A stretch of DNA of 64,000 nt from Umezawaea sp049997955 (lineage in GTDB: Bacteria; Actinomycetota; Actinomycetes; Mycobacteriales; Pseudonocardiaceae). This document shows, in pieces, positions 25,778 through 33,179 of the stretch (its first letter is position 1; each line of letters begins with the position of its first letter). The position numbers and the translations under genes were made by a program. The notes beneath the pieces were generated by a model. The model ran no database searches. It had not been told where the DNA came from and saw only the letters and a program-made list of their open reading frames with translations. The stretch lies in NCBI GenBank assembly GCA_049997955.1, contig JAEBDY010000016.1, forward strand, positions 1 through 64,000. Reading direction: 5' to 3'.

Positions 25778-26953
25778 GTGCCCCTGCACCTGAACGACGA
25801 CCTGCTCGCCGACCGGTACGAACTGGCCGAGGTGATCGGGATAGGCGGCATGGCCGAGGTGTACCGCGCCTGGGACACCCGTCTGCGGCGCCCGGTCGCG
25901 ATCAAGGTGTTCACGGCGGACACCGACCTCGCCAACGCCCGCCGGTTCGACAACGAGGTCCACATCCTGGCAGGCCTGTCCCACCCCGGCCTGGTGTCCG
26001 TCTACGACGTCGGCACCTCGGGGAGCACGCGGTTCGTCGTGCTGCGCCTGGTCGTCGGGGGCACGTTGCGCCACCGCATGGCGGACGGGCCGCTCCCCGT
26101 CGACGAGGTCAGGTCGCTGGGGGCCTCCGTGGCCGACGCACTGGCCTACGTGCACGACCGCGGTGTGGTCCACCGCGACGTCAAGCCCTCCAACATCCTG
26201 CTCGACGACAACGACACCCCTCACCTGGCCGACTTCGGGTTGGCGCACTCGATCGGGAGCACCCGGCTCACCCGCTCGGGCCTGCTCGTGGGCACGGCCG
26301 CCTACCTCGCGCCGGAACAGGTGCGCGGCGCCGAGATCGGCTCGGCCGCCGACGTGTACGCCCTCGGTCTGGTCCTGCTGGAATGCCTGACCGGCAGGTG
26401 CGAGTACACCGGGAGCGACATCGAGGCCATCGTGTCCCGGCTGCACCGGTCGCCGGTCGTCCCGACGCACCTCCCCGCCGATCTGGCCCGGCTGCTGACG
26501 CTGATGACGGCGGGATCACCGGGTGAACGCCCGACCGCCCGCTTCTGCGCCGACGCCCTGCGCACCGGCCAGGTCACCGCCGTGTCGGCCGTCGGACCGC
26601 CCTCGTCGCGCAAGAAGGCGCTCATCGCTTCCACGGCAGGTCTGCTGGGAGCCATCGCCATCGGCTGGGCCGTCGCACCGGACCCCGCCCCGCCCGTGCC
26701 CGAGGCCCCCGGTGCCGCCGTGGTGGTCGAGTCGACCACGACGACACCGGAGTCCGCGGCGCAACTCGCCGCCACTTCCAGCACTCCCCCGGCGGCGGAG
26801 CAGCAGACCGACGACGCGGCCGGGCCCGCGCCCGTCCCGCAGCAGGAGGCCGAGCCAGGTCGAGCCGAGGAGCCGACGCAGGACCACCCGCACGGACCGG
26901 ACAAGGACGACAAGCCGGTTCCGCCCGGTCAGGCCAAGAAGAACAAGCCCTGA
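25778..26953 (+). CDS. Transmembrane Ser/Thr protein kinase (PknB-like)
   Basis: 391 residues. The kinase domain (~12-265) has a Gly-loop GIGGMAEVYRA, VAIKVF (Lys), HRDVKPSNILL (catalytic loop), LADFGLAHS (DFG), GTAAYLAPEQ (APE-type) and SAADVYALG. A single membrane span follows (~288-308, ALIASTAGLLGAIAIGWAV), then a ~85-residue extracellular tail rich in Pro, Glu and Asp with no recognised sensor fold. The tail lacks PASTA repeats. The GTG at 25778 has GGAGG seven bases upstream; the open frame reaching to 24791 is a shadow. It has its own promoter region after the hairpin at 25636. Role unknown; a kinase inside a hydrolase island may sense wall or substrate state. Confidence 0.93.
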   Translation: MPLHLNDDLLADRYELAEVIGIGGMAEVYRAWDTRLRRPVAIKVFTADTDLANARRFDNEVHILAGLSHPGLVSVYDVGTSGSTRFVVLRLVVGGTLRHRMADGPLPVDEVRSLGASVADALAYVHDRGVVHRDVKPSNILLDDNDTPHLADFGLAHSIGSTRLTRSGLLVGTAAYLAPEQVRGAEIGSAADVYALGLVLLECLTGRCEYTGSDIEAIVSRLHRSPVVPTHLPADLARLLTLMTAGSPGERPTARFCADALRTGQVTAVSAVGPPSSRKKALIASTAGLLGAIAIGWAVAPDPAPPVPEAPGAAVVVESTTTTPESAAQLAATSSTPPAAEQQTDDAAGPAPVPQQEAEPGRAEEPTQDHPHGPDKDDKPVPPGQAKKNKP

Positions 26954-27194
26954 GCCTGGTGCTCGAGGTCGGCGCCGGTCACCCAGCAGGCCCTCCAGCG
27001 ACGGTAGGCCGTTGAGGAACGGTCGTTCTTTCGGTTCGTGGACAGCGACGACGCCGTGCACCCGCCGCGGCCCTGCGGCCGGGTACCAGGGTGCTGCTGA
27101 CCTGCGGCACGAACGACGTCCAGGTCCCCTGTGCGGGTCGCCTCCGTAGGACCTTGACGCCGAGCTGAGCCCTGGTGCGGCAACGGCTCCGCGC
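26954..27194. other. Convergent gap with a possible hydrolase remnant
   Basis: 241 bases between the kinase and the GH127 gene. The plus strand at 27070-27135 reads ALRPGTRVLLTCGTNDVQVP, which resembles the acid-loop segment of an alpha/beta hydrolase (GT-x-D-x-x-V-P). No start or further domain is present. Possibly a fragment of a lost gene; weak evidence. Confidence 0.3.
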
Positions 27195-29513
27195 TCAACC
27201 GTTGCGCACCAGCCTCCAGCGGTTGTCCGCCGATCCGTTGTCGGAGTCCTGGACAGCCTGCGCGCCCTGGGCGGTCGAGCCGCCCTGGATGCCGAGCAGC
27301 TTGCCGCTGTTGACGTTGCGGATCTTGTGGGTGCCGTCTCCGTTGTCGACCAGCGTCCACTTGTGGTCGGCGGTACCGGTGTCGGACCACTGCAGGACGC
27401 GGGCGTTGTCGGCAGTGGACATGTTCTCGACGCCGAGGACCTTGCCGCTGTTGACGTTGCGGATGCGCACGTTGCCGCCGTCGGTGACCAGTACCCAGTT
27501 GTGGTCGGCGGTGCCGGTGTCACCCCATTGCAGTGCCAGGCCGCCGTCGGCGGTCGACATGTCCCGGATGCCCAGCACGAGTCCGCTGGCCACGTTGACC
27601 AGGCGGTGGCTGCCGGTGCCCCCACCGCTCCCGGTGTTCCAGTAGACGGTGTAGTTGTGGCCGTGGGCGTCGTGGAAGGGGCCGAGGTTGACCGCCGCGC
27701 CGTTGGCCCTCGCGGTGAACGCGAGCGTCGAGGTGCTGGTGCGGGTGATCGAGGCGACGTCGAGCGACGGCAGCGCGGACAGCGCGGTGTTGCCGTAGTT
27801 GCCCGCGAGGACGGCGGGCCCGTAGGTGATGGCGACGACGTTCGCGTTGTCGTTGGCGGGCACCGCGACCACCCGCATGGGCAGCCGGAGGGTGACGGTG
27901 TCGCCGGACGTCCACGAGCGGGTGAGCGAGGCGTAGGTGCCGGGCGTGGCGGCGACGTTCTGGTTGGTGCCGTTGACGGCGATCGTCGCGCCGGTCGTCC
28001 AGGCGGGGATGCGGAAGCGCATCGTCCACGAGCCGCTCGCGCTTCCCGTCACGGTCAGCGTGGTGGTGTCGCTGGCGGGGTAGGAGGTGCTCTGGGAGAC
28101 CGTGATCCCGCGCTCCGACCAGGTCAGCACCGAGGGCGCGTAGAGGTTGACGGTCAGCGTGGTGCCGTCGCGGAAGTAGATCGAGTCGGCGAGCTTGGTG
28201 TTGACCTCGATGCCGGTTCCCTGGCAGCACCAGAACGTGGTGTAGTCGGTGCTCCAGTTGCCGCCGCCCCAGGCCGGGCCGGTGTTGCCGCGCCGGTGGC
28301 CGGGGTTGAGGCCGGTGAAGTAGCAGATGTGGCCGTGGCCGTCGGCGGGGTTCTGCTGGCCGATGAGGTGGTTGAGCAGGGCCCGTTCGTAGAAGTCGAA
28401 GTAGGCGGCCCGGTTCGGGTCGAGCAGCCACAGCTCACGGGTCAGCTTGAGCATGTTGTAGGTGTTGCAGGCCTCGGCCGTGTCGGTGTTGAGGTAGGCC
28501 GCGATGGCGTTGGGCGCGCGGAAGTGCTCGGCCTGGCTGTTGCCGCCGATCACGTACGTGTGCGCGGCCACGGTGATGTTCCACGCGTTGGTGGCGATGT
28601 CGCGGTAGCGGGTGGTGCCCGTCGCCTTGTACTCCCGCGCCGCACCGATCCACTTGGGCACCTGGGTGTTGGCGTGCAGGCCGTTGAGCTGGTCCCGGTT
28701 GGCGGCCAGGGGGTCGAACACGGCCGCGTGGTCGAACCGCTGCGCTGCCGTCAGCCACCGGACCTCCCCGGTCTGCTGGTACAGGTCGGCCAGCACGGCG
28801 TTCATCCCGCCGAACTCGGTGCCCAGCACGCGCTGCATCTGGCTCTGCGACAGCCTTCCGGTGCGCCAGTCCACCCAGCCCGCGAACCGCAGCAACACGT
28901 CGCGCGCCTGCGTGCTGCCGATGAGCCGCCACACGTCCAGCAGTCCGGCCAGGGTCTTGTGCAGCGCGTAGTAGGACACGGACTTCGGGCTGCCCGCCTC
29001 CATCGCGTCGAAGTCCGACTCCGGGAAACCGGAGAGGTAGCCGGTGGTGAACCCGGCCGCGGCGTTGTTCGCCTGGCACTTGGCCAGTTCGGCGACCATG
29101 TAGTTCGCCCGATCGCGGCACGCCGTGTCGCCCAGCACCGCCCAGGCCTGCGCCCAAGCGGTGAGGAAGTGCCCCTGGCTGTGGGTGCGGAACGGGAAGT
29201 TCGGCGCTTCCCAGCCGCCGAGCGCCGCCGCGCCGTTCGTGGACAGGCGGTGGTTCGAGCGGAAGTTGTAGAGCAGCCGGTCGACGTTGACGAACCGCAG
29301 GTAGGACAAGGTGCGGTTCTGGTTTTCCAGCCACCGGCCGGTGCTCAGCCGGACCTGGCCGAGCTCGAACGGCTGGGCCGCCGCGCCGATGTCCCCGCGC
29401 ACCGGCGGGACGACCGCGGCCTCCGCGGTGCCGCGGAACAGGGCGGGTGCGGCGCTCGCGACAGCCGCGACTCCTGCGGCCTGCAACAGCCTGCGACGAT
29501 TCAACGAGGACAT
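27195..29513 (-). CDS. GH127-family (DUF1680) glycoside hydrolase with C-terminal lectin domain
   Basis: 772 residues. A twin-arginine-like signal (SLNRRRLLQAAG) suggests Tat export. The catalytic region (~45-630) has FRTHSQGHFLTAW, the EACNTYNMLKL segment (Glu plus Cys) and FWCCQGTGIEV (Cys-Cys). These match the Zn-binding Glu and Cys residues of GH127 beta-L-arabinofuranosidases, which use a Cys nucleophile. The last ~135 residues are a ricin-type trefoil with HRLVNVASGLVLGI, VRIRNVNSGKVLGV and HKIRNVNSGKLLGI. Intracellular GH127 enzymes are common; a secreted lectin-bearing one is less so. The ATG at 29513 follows AGGAG. Two LacI-type operators lie upstream. Confidence 0.92.
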   Translation of the reverse strand: MSSLNRRRLLQAAGVAAVASAAPALFRGTAEAAVVPPVRGDIGAAAQPFELGQVRLSTGRWLENQNRTLSYLRFVNVDRLLYNFRSNHRLSTNGAAALGGWEAPNFPFRTHSQGHFLTAWAQAWAVLGDTACRDRANYMVAELAKCQANNAAAGFTTGYLSGFPESDFDAMEAGSPKSVSYYALHKTLAGLLDVWRLIGSTQARDVLLRFAGWVDWRTGRLSQSQMQRVLGTEFGGMNAVLADLYQQTGEVRWLTAAQRFDHAAVFDPLAANRDQLNGLHANTQVPKWIGAAREYKATGTTRYRDIATNAWNITVAAHTYVIGGNSQAEHFRAPNAIAAYLNTDTAEACNTYNMLKLTRELWLLDPNRAAYFDFYERALLNHLIGQQNPADGHGHICYFTGLNPGHRRGNTGPAWGGGNWSTDYTTFWCCQGTGIEVNTKLADSIYFRDGTTLTVNLYAPSVLTWSERGITVSQSTSYPASDTTTLTVTGSASGSWTMRFRIPAWTTGATIAVNGTNQNVAATPGTYASLTRSWTSGDTVTLRLPMRVVAVPANDNANVVAITYGPAVLAGNYGNTALSALPSLDVASITRTSTSTLAFTARANGAAVNLGPFHDAHGHNYTVYWNTGSGGGTGSHRLVNVASGLVLGIRDMSTADGGLALQWGDTGTADHNWVLVTDGGNVRIRNVNSGKVLGVENMSTADNARVLQWSDTGTADHKWTLVDNGDGTHKIRNVNSGKLLGIQGGSTAQGAQAVQDSDNGSADNRWRLVRNG

Positions 29514-29604
29514 GAGGCTCCTAGGATCGACTGCGGAAGAGGCGCGACGAGGCTGTCCGTGCACGGTGCCGAACGCCTCGCCGGACCGAACGTCGCCCAC
29601 ATGT

Positions 29605-29618
29605 TGTTATCGTTAACA
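29605..29618. promoter_or_regulatory. LacI-type operator, site 5
   Basis: TGTTATCGTTAACA, upstream of the GH127 start by ~92 bases on the minus strand. Confidence 0.72.
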
Positions 29619-29728
29619 TCCATGCGTCTGCGCGGCACGAAGAAATAGATCCGGGTGACAACGTCTTCAAGCCGGTAGTTCAAAGGGAAACCATGCCGCT
29701 GGGCAGGTAACCGGCGCGTTACAAACTA

Positions 29729-29742
29729 TGTTAGCGATAACA
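29729..29742. promoter_or_regulatory. LacI-type operator, site 6
   Basis: TGTTAGCGATAACA, 124 bases from site 5 in the same divergent region. It could serve GH127 (looping with site 5) or the subtilase. Confidence 0.72.
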
Positions 29743-29977
29743 CACGGTGTGTCAATACTGCCGTTGTCGTAGGTAGTGCCGTAGGCGCGAAGCGGAGACG
29801 TCCTGCGTCTGTTTGGCGACACGGGACAGACGCTCCCTTCGCCGGGGCGGTGTTCACAAAACGGTGTTCAGCGCACGGACGACGAACCTGAACACCCGTT
29901 TCGCCGCTTGACTCGGGATCCGGCCCGCACCGCGTCCACCGTCCTCGGTGCGGGCACCCCGACGACGAGGAGATCCC

Positions 29978-32900
29978 GTGGCGCGAAGAGCAGTGGCGCT
30001 GGTGCTGGCCGTCGCACTGGCGGGAGCGGCGGCCCCGGCGCACGCCGCACCGGGCACCGCGGCAGGCACCCCACCGGGCGAGGTGGTGCCGGGTGACCGC
30101 AAGACCGTCACGCTCGTCACCGGCGACAGGGTCGTCCTCGACGGCGAACGGCTGGTCTCGGTCACCCCCGGCACGAACCGGGAGCAGGTCTCGTTCCAGG
30201 CCACCCAGCACGGGGGCCGCTTGCGCGTCGTCCCCTCCGACGTGGCGGGGACGCTGGCCGAGGGGCGGGTCGACCCGCGACTGTTCGACGTCACCGGATT
30301 GGTCGAGGCCGGGTACGACGACGCGCGGCGCGACACGGTGCCGGTGATCGTCTCCGGTGGCCGTCCGCCGTCGGGCGCGCGGGTGGCCGACGCGCTGCCC
30401 ACCGTGGACGCGGTGGCGGCCGAGGTGCCGAAGGCGACCGGGTGGCGGGAGTTGCCGCAAGGCGCCACCAAGGTCTGGCTGGACGGGGTGGCCCGCCCGC
30501 TGCTGGACCGCAGCACCACCCAGGTGGGGGCACCGGCCGCGTGGGCGGCGGGGCTGACCGGCGCGGGGGTCACCGTCGCGGTGGTCGACACGGGTGTGGA
30601 GGACGACCACCCCGACCTGGTCGGGAGCGAGGTCGCCGGGCGCGACTTCACCCGCGAGCAGGACGGGGTCGACCGCATCGGCCACGGCACGCACGTCGCG
30701 GCCACGATCGCGAGCCACCGCGCGCCCTACCGGGGGGTCGCGCCGGACGCTCGGCTGCTCGACGCCAAGGTCTGCTACGCGGACGGGAACTGCCCGGAGT
30801 CGGTGATCATCGAGGGGATGCGCTGGGCCGCGGAGCAGGGCGCGGACGTGGTGAACGTCAGCCTGGGCTTGGCCGCCACCGACGACGTCGACCCGGTGGA
30901 GGCGGCCGTGGACGCCCTGTCGGCGAGCCACGGCACGCTCTTCGTCATCTCGGCGGGCAACACGGGGAGGGCGGGCGCGGGCACCGTGCTCTCCCCCGGC
31001 ACCGCGGACTCGGCGCTGACCGTCGGCGCGGTGAACCGCGACGATTCCCTGGCGGGCTTCTCCAGCCGGGGCCCGAGGGTGCCCGACGGCGCGGTCAAGC
31101 CCGACATCACCGCGCCGGGCGTGGACGTCGTGGCCGCCAAGGCGAGCACCGGCGGGTCACCCGGAACACCGGTCGGCGGGGACCACACGGCCCTGTCCGG
31201 CACGTCGATGGCGTCACCGCACGTCGCGGGAGCCGCGGCGCTGCTGGCGCAGCGGCACCCCGACTGGAGCGGCGCCCAGCTCAAGGCGACGCTGACCGCC
31301 TCGGCGAAGCCCAACGCGGAGGTGGGCGTGCACGAGCAGGGCTCCGGCCGTCTGGACATCGCCGAGGCGCTGTCCACCACGGTCACCAGCCAGCCGACGT
31401 CCGTCGTCCTCGGCAACCAGGAGTGGCCGCACGACGACGTGCCCGCGGTCGAACCCCTGGTCTACCGCAACGACGGCGCGCAGCCGATCACGCTGGACCT
31501 GGCGGTGCGGGGACGCGGCCCGGACGGCGCGGAGCACCCGGTGTTCTCGGTTTCCCCCGCACGGGTCACCGTCCCGGCGGGCGGCACGACCGAGGTCGCC
31601 GTGACCGGTGACGCGCGGCAGGGGCCAGTGGACGGCGCGTACTCGGGGTCGGTGGTGGCGAGCGCGGGTGGCGCGGAGGTGCTGCGGACGCCGGTCGGGA
31701 TGAAACGGGAGGCGGAGAGCTACCCCGTCACCTTCGACTACCCCGGCACGCCGGAAGGCCGGAAGTTCACGGTCGTGCTGGACGTGGCCACCGGCGCGCA
31801 CACCTACCTGCACGGCGGCGACGCGCGGCTGCCCAGGGGCGACTACCTGGTGCAGGCGGTGCTGGGCCCGCAGGAGGGCCCGCGCACCATCCTCACCAGA
31901 CCCGACCTGCGGGTGGACGGGCCGACGCACGTCGTCCTGGACTCGCGCTCGGCCGGGCCGCTGGAGGTCGTCGCACCCGACCCGGCGGCGGTGCCCGGCG
32001 AGCACAGCCTGATGGTGCAGCGCAGGCTGGACGGGCGCACCACGACCGTGACCGTGTTGCACCCCACGGGCTTCCCGGCGGGAACGCGCGTCGGCCACGC
32101 GGGGCCGTCCCTGCCCGTCGAGGACTTGGGCGTGTTCGTGGTGGCGGGGTTCACGAGCCCGTCCGCGTCCTACTGGCTGGCGTGGACAGAGCAGGGCCGG
32201 GTCCCGGACGGGTTCACGCGCGGGCCGCGCGCGTCGGACCTCGCGGAGGTGCGCACCACCATCGCCCTGAAGGACCGGGGAACGCAGCGATCCGTCCTGG
32301 GCGCCGTGGTCTCCCCGTCCGGGATGGTCGGTCCGTGGCTGATGCAGGACGTGACCTGCTCCCCCACGTCGAGGCGGTACACGACGCCGGGCGACACCTG
32401 GCTGGCGTTCTACTCCGAGATCGGGGTCTCCGTGATCGGCAGAGCGGAGCGGTACCGCGCGGGCCGGACCTACGACCGCGTCTACGGCGCGCCCGTCGTC
32501 GGACCGGTGATGGACACCGACGGCCAACCGAACCTGACGCGCACCGGGGACGAGGTCGCGGTGGGGTTGGCGATGGTCGGCGACCGGGAGGGCAACACGG
32601 GCTACTACCCCACCACCTCCGCGCGGACGGCGCTGTACCGCGACGGGAATCTGTTGGGGGAGAACGACAACGTCGGGAACGGGGTGTTCACCGTGCCACC
32701 GGGTCCCGGCGTGCTCCGGGCGCGGGCCGAGGTCGCTCGGTCGACGGAGGTGACGGACTTCAGCACGCGCATCTCGGTCGACTGGACGTTCCGGTCGGAC
32801 ACCACCTCCGGTGAACGGCGGCTGCCGATGTCGGTGGTGCGGTTCGCCCCGGCGTTGGACGGCACGGGCAGTGCGACGGCGAACCGCCCGTTGTCCGTGC

Positions 32901-33133
32901 CGCTCGTGGTGGACCAGCAGGCGGGCGTGGACAACCCGCCGTTGCGCCGCTTCCGCGTGGAGGTGTCCTACGACGACGGGACGCGCTGGACGGGCGTGCC
33001 GGTCCTGGGCCGCACGGCGCTGGTGGACAACCGGGCCGACGCGGGGACGTTCGTCTCGCTGCGGGTGCACGCCACCGACGACCGGGGTGGCGAGCTGGAC
33101 CAGACCGTGATCCGGGCCTACCGGCTCGGCTGA
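29978..33133 (+). CDS. Secreted subtilisin-like serine protease (S8) with long C-terminal region
   Basis: 1051 residues. Signal peptide (~1-27), a propeptide-like segment with VTLVTGDRVVLDG and GLVEAGYDD, then the S8 domain with the triad Asp in VAVVDTGVEDDHPDL, His in GHGTHVAATIAS and Ser in LSGTSMASPHVAGAAALL. The following ~560 residues are beta-rich, contain an Ig-like stretch (PARVTVPAGGTTEVAVTG) and match no domain I can name. This architecture is common among secreted actinobacterial subtilases. The GTG at 29978 follows GAGGAG. A LacI-type operator lies ~240 bases upstream, so control with the hydrolase genes is possible. Confidence 0.94.
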   Translation: MARRAVALVLAVALAGAAAPAHAAPGTAAGTPPGEVVPGDRKTVTLVTGDRVVLDGERLVSVTPGTNREQVSFQATQHGGRLRVVPSDVAGTLAEGRVDPRLFDVTGLVEAGYDDARRDTVPVIVSGGRPPSGARVADALPTVDAVAAEVPKATGWRELPQGATKVWLDGVARPLLDRSTTQVGAPAAWAAGLTGAGVTVAVVDTGVEDDHPDLVGSEVAGRDFTREQDGVDRIGHGTHVAATIASHRAPYRGVAPDARLLDAKVCYADGNCPESVIIEGMRWAAEQGADVVNVSLGLAATDDVDPVEAAVDALSASHGTLFVISAGNTGRAGAGTVLSPGTADSALTVGAVNRDDSLAGFSSRGPRVPDGAVKPDITAPGVDVVAAKASTGGSPGTPVGGDHTALSGTSMASPHVAGAAALLAQRHPDWSGAQLKATLTASAKPNAEVGVHEQGSGRLDIAEALSTTVTSQPTSVVLGNQEWPHDDVPAVEPLVYRNDGAQPITLDLAVRGRGPDGAEHPVFSVSPARVTVPAGGTTEVAVTGDARQGPVDGAYSGSVVASAGGAEVLRTPVGMKREAESYPVTFDYPGTPEGRKFTVVLDVATGAHTYLHGGDARLPRGDYLVQAVLGPQEGPRTILTRPDLRVDGPTHVVLDSRSAGPLEVVAPDPAAVPGEHSLMVQRRLDGRTTTVTVLHPTGFPAGTRVGHAGPSLPVEDLGVFVVAGFTSPSASYWLAWTEQGRVPDGFTRGPRASDLAEVRTTIALKDRGTQRSVLGAVVSPSGMVGPWLMQDVTCSPTSRRYTTPGDTWLAFYSEIGVSVIGRAERYRAGRTYDRVYGAPVVGPVMDTDGQPNLTRTGDEVAVGLAMVGDREGNTGYYPTTSARTALYRDGNLLGENDNVGNGVFTVPPGPGVLRARAEVARSTEVTDFSTRISVDWTFRSDTTSGERRLPMSVVRFAPALDGTGSATANRPLSVPLVVDQQAGVDNPPLRRFRVEVSYDDGTRWTGVPVLGRTALVDNRADAGTFVSLRVHATDDRGGELDQTVIRAYRLG

Positions 33134-33145
33134 CGGCCCGCGGGA

Positions 33146-33178
33146 GGCACCGGGCGGAGTGAGGCCCCGCCCGGTGCC
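33146..33178. terminator. Bidirectional hairpin between subtilase and STAND genes
   Basis: Arms GGCACCGGGCGG and CCGCCCGGTGCC pair over 12 bp with a 9-base loop, between convergent stops at 33133 and 33180. Confidence 0.65.
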
Positions 33179-33179
33179 G

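Larger units (their letters stand above)
29514..29977. other. Divergent promoter region with two operators
   Basis: 464 bases between the GH127 gene (minus) and the subtilase gene (plus). Two LacI-type operators lie at 29605 and 29729. The AT-rich stretch 29640-29760 is likely promoter DNA. No supported small gene. Confidence 0.5.
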
